Below are positions 21,527 through 33,100 of a stretch of DNA of 64,000 nucleotides, piece after piece (the first letter of the stretch is position 1; every line of letters starts with the position of its first letter). The position numbers and the translations under genes were made by a program. A model generated the notes under the pieces. It was not told where the DNA came from. It searched no databases and was given only the letters and a program-made list of their open reading frames with translations. This DNA is from Orbicella faveolata (lineage: Eukaryota > Cnidaria > Anthozoa > Scleractinia > Merulinidae): positions 91,927 to 155,926 of the forward strand of contig NW_018149971.1 of assembly GCF_002042975.1 (NCBI RefSeq), in the 5' to 3' direction.

Positions 21527-22811
21527 AGGATCAAAATAATTATTGCACACTATACTTGCTTGCACATAACTGCAGGGTCCGAAACTGTGCTTTCCTGGTC
21601 GCCAATGCGACTAAAAATTTTGCACTGGCGACCAGAATTTCACAACTGGTCGTCAGCAGGCGATTAACTATTTGATGCCACAATAATTACACAAACAATA
21701 ACTTTGATTTTTAGCCAAATCAATTAAGATAAAATTCAAAGCCGCCCGCCAATTGGTCACTTCCTTTTTACCTTTCCGCTGCTTTTGAAGTATAAAACCG
21801 ATTTTCCTGTTATTATAAATCTACCACAACGTCTCACAGCGATGATCAGTGCAAAGCTTCGCTGCCATGTTTTTTCAGCAGTTTTCCCATAACATACGTA
21901 TTGCGGACGCAAGAGGTTATGTGCATTCTTTTGTCATGAATATTTATCCAGGCGATGTGATGTCCAAAGATGTTCTGAAATCTTTCCGTAATTTATTACA
22001 AGGTGGAGACGGAATATCCGCAAAGAAATTAGGTGAAGATTTAGATATTCTCTGGGCGTCAAAAGGTGGAAATGTAGATCTGTCAAAGTGGTCAAAAGAT
22101 GATTTCAGTACTGGTCTGATTCCTGATTACATCGATTGCAAATATTTTGCTGGCAAGCCTGTGGCAACCAAAAATTTTGGTTTGTGTTTTGTTGCAAGGG
22201 AAAAATTTTATTGACACTTTTTGGCGACCACATTTTTCCATTTGGCGACTGACAAAAAAAATTTCAGTCGCCAGTTGGCGCCTGCTGAAAAAAGTTAATT
22301 TCAGACCCTGAACTGTGAGACTTATGTAACTACACATCAGTCTTCATTGCACCATTGGACGCATAAGGCCTGTAACTACACAGTCCAGCAGTCCAGCAAT
22401 AATATTATTGTTGTTATCATAAGCACCATTGTAAGGTTTCTAGCTAGGAATTTTTAGCTGCATTGAACACTTAAATTGACACAAGGATCAAAATAATAAT
22501 TATTGCACACTATACTCACTTGCACATAATTGTGAGACTTATGTACATGTATGTAACTACACAGTCCAGCAATTGTTGTTATCATAGGTACCATTGTAAG
22601 GTTTCTAGCTAGGAATTTTTAGCTGCATTGAACACTTAAATTGACACAAGGATCAAAATAATAATTATTGCACACTATACTCACTTGCACATAATTGTGA
22701 GACTTATGTACATGTATGTAACTACACAGTCCAGCAATTGTTGTTATCATAGGTACCATTGTAAGGTTTCTAGCTAGGAATTTTAAGCTGCTTTAAACAT
22801 TTAAATTGACA
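21527..22811. repeat. ~164 bp tandem repeat, 3 units (first split by the transposon)
   Basis: Units open with ACAAGGATCAAAATAATAAT and continue TTGCACACTATAC, CACATAATTGTGAGACTTAT, AGTCCAGCAAT, CCATTGTAAGGTTTCTAGC. Starts are near 21,527, 22,483 and 22,647. The other copy has two units (25,201 and 25,421), so the array length differs between the copies. Confidence 0.8.
21573..22310. mobile_element. hAT-like non-autonomous DNA transposon, 738 bp, 5 bp target duplication
   Basis: The left end CAGGGTCCGAAA and right end TTTCAGACCCTG are imperfect 12 bp inverted repeats. AACTG stands on both sides (21,568-21,572 and 22,311-22,315), and the matching empty site in the other copy has a single AACTG, so boundaries are exact. 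CAGGG termini with 5 bp duplications fit the hAT5-type group as I know it. Subterminal TGGTCGCCA / TGGCGACCA motifs repeat at both ends. A 121-codon ORF at 21,849-22,214 (MQSFAAMFFQQFSHNIR...) matches no transposase I recognise. Confidence 0.85.
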
Positions 22812-24068
22812 CATTGTTTCTGTGTCAGATCCCAGGTGTCAGATCATCTTTTGTTCTACTCAACTGGGTCCCAGCTGCCTAATCAGATGTGTAACCGCAA
22901 TGCAATGGACATGCAAAGACAGATAAGATTGCCGGTGTATGACATTTGCAAACTGCAGAGTGCAGACTTTCTAACTAATAGGGTATTCCGTTTTCGTTAC
23001 CGAGAGCTGACCTTAAACAGGCTAACCTGAGACCTATTCAGACTAACCTGAGTGACATTCAGGCTGACCAGAGCGCTATTTCATAGTTTAAGTGTAGTCT
23101 GCAGTCTACAGATGTCATACAGCCTCATTCTCTTCAAGAAACATAGATGTGTTATTCGTACCAATAATCCAGCTGAATAATCAAGTGTCTGTAGTAATCT
23201 AATTTATTATTTGCGTCAGTTTTGTGAACACTTAAGAAAATTGAAAACACTCATTTACATAATATAGATTATGCTTTGTAAAATTTCTCTCGTATGCTCA
23301 AATTTACAGCGTGTTTTGGGTAAGACATGGCGTCGACTCAAGCGACGATCTTTACGAATACACGTGTTTGCTGAGAAACTAACGCCAATTTATTCAATAA
23401 GAACACCATTGTCATCATCATTCATGGTATTATAAATCCCTTAGGAGAGCAAACCGAAAAACGGGAATTTTCCAGGGCAAAGGAACTCTTCTAAAACCAC
23501 TGTTAGATGTCATTAAACACCATACCTTCAAAATCAAACCATGCAACTGTTCAGAATTCAAAACTGCATCCAAGCTACTGTCGCTTCGTCAAGTGTTTCA
23601 TGTCTTTCGTGGGACACATGCCTCTGACTTCCAGAGACTCTCTAAAGCACGACCAAGCAAGGTCGCAGATGAAATTTCTTGTTATTCCTTTCGATATTTT
23701 TACGGCGAAAACCGTTCACAAAACAATGAAAGCTCTTGGCGCTCCCTCCATCTTGAAAGATGTCTCGTTTCCAGTACTCTCTGCCTCTCTCTTGCTTGAG
23801 ATGTCGTGACTGATATCGGCACATCGTGACTGGACTGACTGATCAGTCACAAAATGACATTAATGAAATGACAAAAACTGCTTGAAAAATCGAGTGAAGT
23901 GTCGAATGAAGCCAAAGCTGTTAACTATCGGAGTTTCCGTCCTCGTTTATAGACCTTTATAAGCCATGACAGTATATTAGATCACGATTTTTCACTGGAC
24001 GTCTTATGACGATTACATGACGCTCTCACCCAAGTCCTGCTTTCCAGTTCTCTACCGTGACCACGAGA

Positions 24069-24110
24069 ATGAAGATGGCGGTTTTGCGTTGCTATGTGTC
24101 ACCCTTCTGA
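24069..24110 (+). promoter_or_regulatory. YY1/TISU-like GAAGATGGCGG motif with short upstream ORF
   Basis: GAAGATGGCGG at 24,071-24,081 matches the YY1/TISU consensus (SAASATGGCGGC) that in animals marks promoters and start codons of very short 5' leaders. The ATG here opens a short ORF that stops at 24,110, 15 bp before the proposed start of the thioredoxin-like gene at 24,125. An identical copy lies 2,769 bp to the right (26,838-26,879). Function is inference from motif match. Confidence 0.4.
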
Positions 24111-24124
24111 TTCGGAAACCTACG

Positions 24125-27100
24125 ATGCGGTGGTCGAGCTTGGTGATAGGGAATTTCCTCGTCTTTTACAAAATTTTTCTATGTTTTGGTTAGTTAAAAT
24201 GATTTTACTGGTGATTTAATGGATTGAAGTGAAATTAATGATGTCACTCAAGTTATATAAACCGTGAACTTACATTTTTCAGGAGCTTCGAATGTAAGCG
24301 GCAGCATCGATGACCTGTTAGTTTCTAAAGAAGACCTCGAAATCCTAACTAAAAGACCCACAGGAAAATGGCCCCTTTGTGTATTCTACAGAAATCCAAG
24401 TAAGTCTTTAAGTGAGTAATGACATGACACTTTCATCTAACAAAACCATCATTCTGTCAATCTTTCAACCAGTCAATCAATCAATCAATCAGTCAGTCAG
24501 TCAATTAATCCTTTGATCAGTTTATCAGTCACTCAATCCATCCATTATTCAGTCAGTCAGTCCTTTCATCCATCCCTCTGTCTGTCCATCTGTCTGTCTG
24601 TCCACCCATCAGTCAGTCAGTCAGCCAGCCAGCCCNGGCACCACCCAATCCATCCAGTTGACTCTGTGCCTGCACTGACCTCACACAGCAGCTTTCTGTA
24701 ATGAACATTTGAAACCCCTGCAGAGGAGTGAGGACTACCATAATAACTCTCAAACCACCATGTCTACATCATACTCTTTACAGAAGACTTTCCTACAAGT
24801 GGTTTGCTTTTCATTCGTAAGGTAATGGATGAGTTTGATAAAGCACATTGCTTACCAGATTGCTTTCAGGAAAGCCAATTTCCTTCTGTCGTTCTATTTC
24901 CTGTAATAACATTGCAGCAGCAGATAGGGTAGGCCTTGAATTTTGTTGTAAGAACATCTTTTCTCTCTTACTTTACATCTGCTTGTGTATATATTTACAT
25001 GAAAGATCCTTGAGACAAATATTTACAACTGAAGAACATACAGTGCTGTTTAGCCTTTGAATCCACTGGCTCTGTCACTGTGACCATTTCCAAGGCAGCT
25101 ACTGTGGAAGAAATGAGTATGGTTAGCTAAAAACATTACGTCGAAATAACAGGTAAAGGTAGAGAGTCCATACATTGTATATAAACCCTAAACAAGGCAA
25201 ACACAAGGATCAAAATAATAATTACTGCACACTATACTTGCTTGCACATAACTGTGAGACTTATTTAACTACACATCAGTCCTCATTGCGCCATCGGACG
25301 CATAAGGCCTGTAACTACACAGTCCAGCAATCCAGCAATAATATTATTGTTGTTATCATAAGCACCATTGTAAGGTTTCTAGCTAGGAATTTTTAGCTGC
25401 ATTGAACATTTAAATTGGCACAAGGATCAAAATAATAATTATTGCACACTATACTTGCTTGCACATAATTGTGAGACTTGTGTACGTAACTACACAGTCC
25501 AGCAATTGTTGTTATCATAGGTACCATTGTAAGGTTTCTAGCTAGGAATTTTAAGCTGCTTTAAATATTTAAATTGACACATTATTTCTGTGTCAGATCC
25601 CGGGTGTCAGATCCCGGGTGTCAGATCATCTTTTGTTCTACTCAACTGGGTCCCAGCTGCCTAATCAGACGTGTAACTGCAATGCAATGGACATGTAAAG
25701 ACAGATAGGATTGCCGGTGTATGACATTTGCAAACTGCAGACTGCAGACTTTCTAACTAATAGGGTATTCCGTTTTCGTTACCAAGAGCTGACCTTAAAC
25801 AGGTTAACCTGAGACCTATTCAGACTAACCTGAGTGATATTCAGGCTGACCAGAGCGCTATTTCATAGTTTAAGTGTAGTCTGCAGTCTACAGATGTCAT
25901 ACAACCTAATTCTCTTCAAGAAACATAGATGTGTTATTCGTACCAATAATCACGTGTCTGTAGCAATCTAATTTATTATTTGCGTCAGTTTTGTGAACAC
26001 TTATGAAAATTGAAAACACTCATTTACATAATATAGATTATGCTTTGTAAAATTTCTCTCGTATGCTCAAATTTACAGCGTGTTTTGGGTAAGACATGGC
26101 GTCGACTCAAGCGACGATCTTTACGAATACACGTGTTTGCTGAGAAACTAACGCCAATTTATTCAATAAGAACACCATTGTCATCATCATTCATGGTATT
26201 ATAAATCCCTTAGGAGAGCAAACCGAAAAACGGGAATTTTCCAGGGCAAAGGAACTCTTCTAAAACCACTGTTAGATGTCATTAAACACCATACCTTCAA
26301 AATCAAACCATGCAACTGTTCAGAATTCAAAACTGCATCCAAGCTACTGTCGCTTCGTCAAGTGTTTCATGTCTTTCGTGGGACACATGCCTCTGACTTC
26401 CAGAGACTCTCTAAAGCACGACCAAGCAAGGTCGCAGATGAAATTTCTTGTTATTCCTTTCGATATTTTTACGGCGAAAACCGTTCACAAAACAATGAAA
26501 GCTCTTGGCGCTCCCTCCATCTTGAAAGATGTCTCGTTTCCAGTACTCTCTGCCTCTCTCTTGCTTGAGATGTCGTGACTGATATCGGCACATCGTGACT
26601 GGACTGACTGATCAGTCACAAAATGACATTAATGAAATGACAAAAACTGCTTGAAAAATCGAGTGAAGTGTCGAATGAAGCCAAAGCTGTTAACTATCGG
26701 AGTTTCCGTCCTCGTTTATAGACCTTTATAAGCCATGACAGTATATTAGATCACGATTTTTCACTGGACGTCTTATGACGATTACATGACGCTCTCACCC
26801 AAGTCCTGCTTTCCAGTTCTCTACCGTGACCACGAGAATGAAGATGGCGGTTTTGCGTTGCTATGTGTCACCCTTCTGATTCGGAAACCTACGATGCGGT
26901 GGTCGAGCTTGGTGATAGGGAATTTCCTCGTCTTTTACAAAATTTTTCTATGTTTTGGTTAGTTAAAATGATTTTACTGGTGATTTAATGGATTGAAGTG
27001 AAATTAATGATGTCACTCAAGTTATATAAACCGTGAACTTACATTTTTCAGGAGCTTCGAATGTAAGCGGCAGCATCGATGACCTGTTAGTTTCTAAAGA

Positions 27101-30100
27101 AGACCTCGAAATCCTAACTAAAAGACCCACAGGAAAATGGCCCCTTTGTGTATTCTACAGAAATCCAAGTAAGTCTTTAAGTGAGTAATGACATGACACT
27201 TTCATCTAACAAAACCATCATTCTGTCAATCTTTCAACCAGTCAATCAATCAATCAATCAGTCAGTCAGTCAATTAATCCTTTGATCAGTTTATCAGTCA
27301 CTCAATCCATCCATTATTCAGTCAGTCAGTCCTTTCATCCATCCCTCTGTCTGTCCATCTGTCTGTCTGTCCACCCATCAGTCAGTCAGTCAGCCAGCCA
27401 GCCCGTCAGTTAGTCAGTCAGTCAGTCAGTCAGTCAGTCAGTCAGTCAGTCAGTCAATGCCAATAGATCCATTCCAGAGATCCAGACCAGTAGATCCTGT
27501 ACTAAGAGAAAATAGGAACAAGTGATACTGTGGAGAATTTGAATCTTGACCATGGCACTTAGAAGGGTGAAATCTCCAAGTACGCTATTAGACTGCATTA
27601 ACACTGTATAGAGTCTGTATAACTACTGAAGTTGAACAGCAAGTGTAACAAAGTTCACTTTATTTAATTTTTTTCAATGTTTTTAGCAACTGCTTTGTCA
27701 AGGCTTGAGCAGAGTTTTGCTGAGTTTCTTAGAAGTCTATCAGAGAATAGCGCATTTAAAGAATGGAACATTGTAGCATTTAACCTTGACAAGGTAAGCC
27801 TTTGAAATGCTTTGCCCCAGTGTTATTTATAAATGTTTAAATGAGGGGGTTTTGCTCTATAAGCTGACTTATAAGTACTGTATCTCACATCAGTTACTTT
27901 AGGCTGTACTGCCATGGCCTATACATGAGATACAGTGTAAGCCAGGATGATACAGGCAAACTTAATGCTGGGGGTAGTCCTGCAATAGACCAGCACCCCA
28001 TCCAGGAGAAGTACAAATACTCCAGTAGTCACTTCATACTACAGAAACCAGGATAAGTTATGGCCTGATGGGCCGCTTGGCTCATGTGCAGACTTTGCAT
28101 TAAACTTAAGATATTCTGCAAGTTAAGGTAAGGTAATGTACATGTACATGTAAGGCAAAGTCTGCATTGGGCCAAGTAATACATGCTGCCAGAGTATTCT
28201 GGATTCCATTAACGTTAAATGACAAAGAAGATTTCTACTCTCCCCAAGGTAGGATGCTAGTCCATGACAGGGCTACCCCCGGTACCCATTTGTACACCTG
28301 GGTGGAGAAAGGTACTGTGGAAGTAAAGTTTCTTGCCCAAGAACAAATTGCAATGACCCCAGCCAGGACTTGAACCCGAACCACTCGATCTAGCATCCAG
28401 CATGCTAATCATTAGGCTGCCTGAAGTGTCAATTCTATTTCTTTATTGTGTACGCTGATATTTTTCTGCATAGGGAATGTTATCATGGGAGGGCCATCCA
28501 GGAGCTGTTCCTCTTCTGCAGTGTCACATTGGAACAGCTGAATCACCATTGAGCTACCCATCACCCAACAAGGTTCACAGAACAACCAGCTCATTACATC
28601 AGTGGTTTAAAAATGTGGTATGTTTATTATGCAAGAACTGTTAGTGATAACACATAAACATAATTGACAACTACACGATTTCTTGGTCAATGACGTGAAA
28701 TGTTAATCCTGGAGGTGTTAGGTGGAGCAGAGCTGTCATCAAGTTTTTGAGTCGGCTGTTACCTTGATCATCGGATCCATAACAAATGTGTTGCTTTATA
28801 GATGAATTTTATCAACAACAGGTGAATTAACCCAGTGCATCAAGGGCCCATCACGATTAGTCCTGAAGCCATAACAGATGTTATTGGTTACAGCTTCAAC
28901 CATGACAGCCCTTGTGGAGGGGGAAAGGGGGGAGAGAATCTGAAAGTTAAGGGGGGATGAATTTTATGAGAGTTGAGTAAAGAGAAGCCAGGAAGTGGGA
29001 TTTCCAAGGTAGTGCAAACAAGTGGCCACTGTTTTGTTAGCAAGCACTCACTGCTATGCTACTCACTATCCACATGAGCAGAATAGAATAGTGAGTAGCA
29101 TAGGCCAATCAGAGAGTGGCATGCATGATAGAACACCAGTAGATTTATACCATGTCTAAATAAATCCTTTTTGTAGATGTCTTTTAAATTCTGGATGAAA
29201 ATACAGATTACCAGACCTCTCAGGCAGCTTTCTGTTTTGAAGGCAATTTTGAGTTGATTATTGTAAAGTCAAAATGGACCAAAGAAGTCACAACCCCGAA
29301 ATTAATGTGTACATGTTCATGTTACTGCAACCCTTTTTGTGTCTGAGATCTGAGAAATTTATTTTTTTGAGGGCTTATTTTGAGGGAAAGGGGTTTGTTG
29401 TTAGAAATAATTTAACTGTTTATTTATTTACTAGTTGTTTTATATAGTATAAATTTATAATAACATTGTTATGGACAGAACAAGATGTTTACAAAAAGAC
29501 TACCTCTGCTCAATATCAATCATTTGGCTGGTGTGGTTGTTAGTCATGGAGGATATACGGTGGTGGGAATTTCTGGTCATTTACATCACCAAACAGTGGA
29601 AAATACACTCAGGAAGGTTAGAACTACACGTACATCAAAATAAGAGAAAAACAAATTAAAAATTGTTGGAGACTACACATTCACATTTTTTACAATAAGC
29701 CTAGACATCATTTAAGTTACAGACATTGATTGCCCTTTTTTGGTTGTTACCAAGCAACAACCAATCATATCATCTAATGTAACAATATGAAACCAAGCAT
29801 TTCTTTCCAGATGTTAAGAGTATGCATACCTCTTATGCAACTGTTGTAAAAGTGAATACCAGAGAACTAAACTCATAATTATAAACCCAAATGATTCTAG
29901 TGATTGGGCAAGTTAGTCTGGTGAAACCCTACTAGTAAACTGGGCTAAGTTCTTTTTCCCATTGCTTTTAAAAAGTTTCAATTTATATTTGGTTGTTGTT
30001 TACTCTTTATGCAGTTGGCTAAAAGTTGGAAAGACAGAATAAAAGTTTTTGTTGTGATTCCATTCACTGATGAGGAGATGTAAGTTGTTTTGTTAAACTA

Positions 30101-33100
30101 AAAAGAATCGTGTACTATAAAACATGTGTACATGTACTGTGTATTATGTTAAGCTTCCTAGAGAACAAGAGAGTTGCTCATTAATTTTCCAGTGACAGAA
30201 TGTACTAGGAAAGTCAAAAAAACTCTTACTATCTTTGCAGAAAGCAATGGTTTGTAACATTTAAACTCAAGTTGCCTCTGTGGGTCAAATATGACTACAT
30301 GTTTTTTCTTTTTTCTTTTTTTATTTTGGAGACCAGACTATTATTTGAATCTACTATAATTAAATACTTGTATTACATGTGTATTTTATTAAATCCCATT
30401 AACAGGTTTATGATGCAGACGTACAATGTCAGTCAGCTACCTGCAGTTCTAGTTTTTAGTTCACAAGGTAGATTATAGCATCACTAATAATATTATTCAA
30501 TCAGATCTATCCCTGTATGTTGTTGTTACAATGTTTTCAAAACTAGGCACAAATAAATATTATACAGTGACTTAATCACTGGTTCCAAGGGAAACAGGTA
30601 GTTTTGGTTTTTTGAGAATCTCGATGTTTCCTGAGACAAAAACAACTTTAGGGAAAAATCAAGATTCAAGGGGAAAGGAAACAAGCTGTTTCTCAAGGGA
30701 CCAGTGATGTGTTTTGTTATACGTAGCTCAAATTTACAGGAGGAGTGAAAGTAAACTCTGGTTAGTGTGAGAGTGGGCAACAATTACTTAACTGTTGCCT
30801 GCCAGGAGATATTTAGATTTATAATGTAACCATTGCCACAGGATCATAATTAATCAAATGAAACAATGTGTGTTACATTCAACTCAACTCCAGCAGGTAC
30901 ATAGTATATTAATATGTTTTGTCCCACATGACTTTATGCAGCACAAAAAGTCATACCACTGGACGTTCATCCCTGTTGCATGCTCTTAAGGGTTAATAAT
31001 TTCATTCCAATATGAAAACTTACACTGTTATGATGTACACAATGAATGACTACAACAGTTATCAAAGTCTTTGAGGAACCTATTCAGTTACTGTTCATTC
31101 GTTCATTTATTTGCTCTTCCCCCATGGAAGGGATTTCCCCCCACCCCCTCCACTCCTCTGGAAATTCCAGTGAAGCTTCAGTACACTTCTTTAAATTTTT
31201 GGTCTTCCAGAATTCCCCACCCCACAGGAAATTCCAGTCCCTTCTGTAGGGGGAGTATGGATATTTTCTGGAACGGCACATTCCCAATAACCTTTATTGT
31301 TGTTGTTGTTGTTTTTTTTTTTACAAATAATTTGCTTCTCCCAGAGTGGAAGGAAACAGAAAAACCTTTGCTTGTGCTGCAAAGTGTTGGTGAGGTAGAG
31401 GAGAGAAGACTCGAGACCATGTTGGTAACTCTTCACAGCCAAGCTTATCAGCTGAATCTGGTCAGTGTACAAAACCTGTATACTGTAGGCTTTTCACAAT
31501 GAGCAATGAAAATGTATTCACATAATTATTTATAAAAATTTTGAAATTTAATTACAAATCAAGTGAAATGATTTTTAACAATAATTGGATACTTCTTGGT
31601 TCTAGCCTATTATCATGATTTGCCAGCATCGACAAGATCAGTTATTTGCTGAAGAGGAATGCTGAGGCAAGACAAACTGACGGCTGCTTGCAGGCACTTT
31701 CAAAGAGCAAATTATTGTGATTTGTTAGCTAATTAGTATGTGGCAAACAGATCAGTCATTTGCTAAAGCAGAATGCTTTGACAAATAATTGATCTGCGTG
31801 ACAAAATGCCAGCCACCTCTGCATTTTCGAAGTGTCTATGAAGAGGATCTAGATAACACTAAAAGCCTGGATTAGACTATTCGCTCTTGATTTCTATGAG
31901 TGATAGTTAACTTGCCTATCATGCGATAGAAATCTTGAGCTCATAATCTAATTGTTAAATTGAGCATCATTATTCCTTTCGGTTCCAAATGCAGTTATCA
32001 AAATTGTCCAAACACAACTCTTCTCTTTCCTATGGAAAAACAAAAAAGATGAAATAAAGAGAGCAGTTATATATCAGCCTCTGGCAGAAGGGGGATCATT
32101 ATTGTTAAGATTAATAACCTATCTGAGAAACACTTATAATAAGTTACTGAACAACATTGTTGTACATGTATGACTTTTTTTTCTTGGGTTAAACATTTCA
32201 CCAGGGCAATTTCATGGAAGAAGTTTTAGAAACAAAACATCCTACACCACCAATGGCTGTGTGTTTCTACTCTCCAAGAAGCCCACGCACACTAAACTAC
32301 TTGAATGCCTTTCACCGTTCATATGACACATTTACAAGAATGCAAGTCTCTCTGCGATTTGGAATGCTCAACATTGTTGATCATCCAGAAGGTATGTTAT
32401 TTAATGTCATGACCCGTTTTAAACAGAGAGTAAATGGACACTAAACAGAAAGTAAACGCTTTGCTGTTTAAAACAGTATTAGCGTTAGTGTACGTTTTCA
32501 CTTTCCCAGTCATAATGATGACATGGAGTCATCGGAACGTCGTTCACTTTTCATATCGCTAATTTTCATTGTTAATTAATTAAGGTAAAGATCTCTGAAA
32601 ATAAGAAATTCATGAAACAAAAGGAAATTTTCATCAAAATCTAGTCAGAATTGCTTCAGTCTTAATCTTTTCTCTTCACGATCAACCTCTTTGACCAGAG
32701 AAAAGAGTTCAACATATGATGCATAACAATACATCAACAATATCCTCCATGCACCAAAGCTACACATGTAAACCCCCAAAACCTCTAATTAGGAAACACA
32801 GGGACGATTTGCCTTGATAAAATGCAGTGGTGTTAACTTTTGGGGTTTTAAGGTTATTTCATGTATATAAAAAACAGCATGAAAGACAAATTAAATAACA
32901 CTATTCACACAACACTAAATTAACCTTATCTGAAGTTGCGATTGGTAAGGCTGACTGTAGAATGTCACAAGTTTTTCAACCATTTCTTTTTAACAAAATT
33001 ATGTAATGCACATAACCATGTGCCATCGCATACTATGTTCGCACCCAGTTGTCAGTTCCATGTGAGCAAAATATTAAGTTATGTCATTACCGATAAGTTA

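Larger units (their letters stand above)
21256..24124. other. Divergent 5' region between the HELZ2-like and thioredoxin-like genes
   Basis: The visible 5'-most HELZ2-like exon (21255, minus) and the start of the thioredoxin-like gene (24125, plus) face away from each other across this stretch. It holds the hAT-like insertion, the 164 bp tandem units and about 1 kb (23,270-24,120) that is unique apart from the block copy. On the minus strand a donor-like TTGAAG|GTATGG at about 23,530 could end a HELZ2-like leader exon. I cannot fix transcription starts. Confidence 0.45.
20958..24635. repeat. Duplicated block, copy 1 (likely one allele)
   Basis: From GGCACCACCCAATCC to CAGCCAGCCAGCCC this 3,678 bp matches 24,637-27,404 with few base changes. 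Differences seen by eye: a 738 bp transposon plus 5 bp duplication present only here (21,573-22,315), one extra ~164 bp tandem unit, a small insertion near 23,170 (CAGCTGAATAAT) absent from copy 2, and a short extra GGTGTCAGATCCC unit in copy 2. It contains one exon of the HELZ2-like gene (21255-21177) and exons 1-2 of the thioredoxin-like gene (24125-24188, 24283-24399). See findings for the assembly-artefact argument. Confidence 0.92.

Noticed and set aside
23507-23809. A 100-residue ORF present identically in both block copies (also 26,276-26,578)
   Set aside because: No domain, no splice or start context. Its identity in both copies reflects the block duplication, not selection. The opposite-strand donor-like site suggests leader sequence instead.
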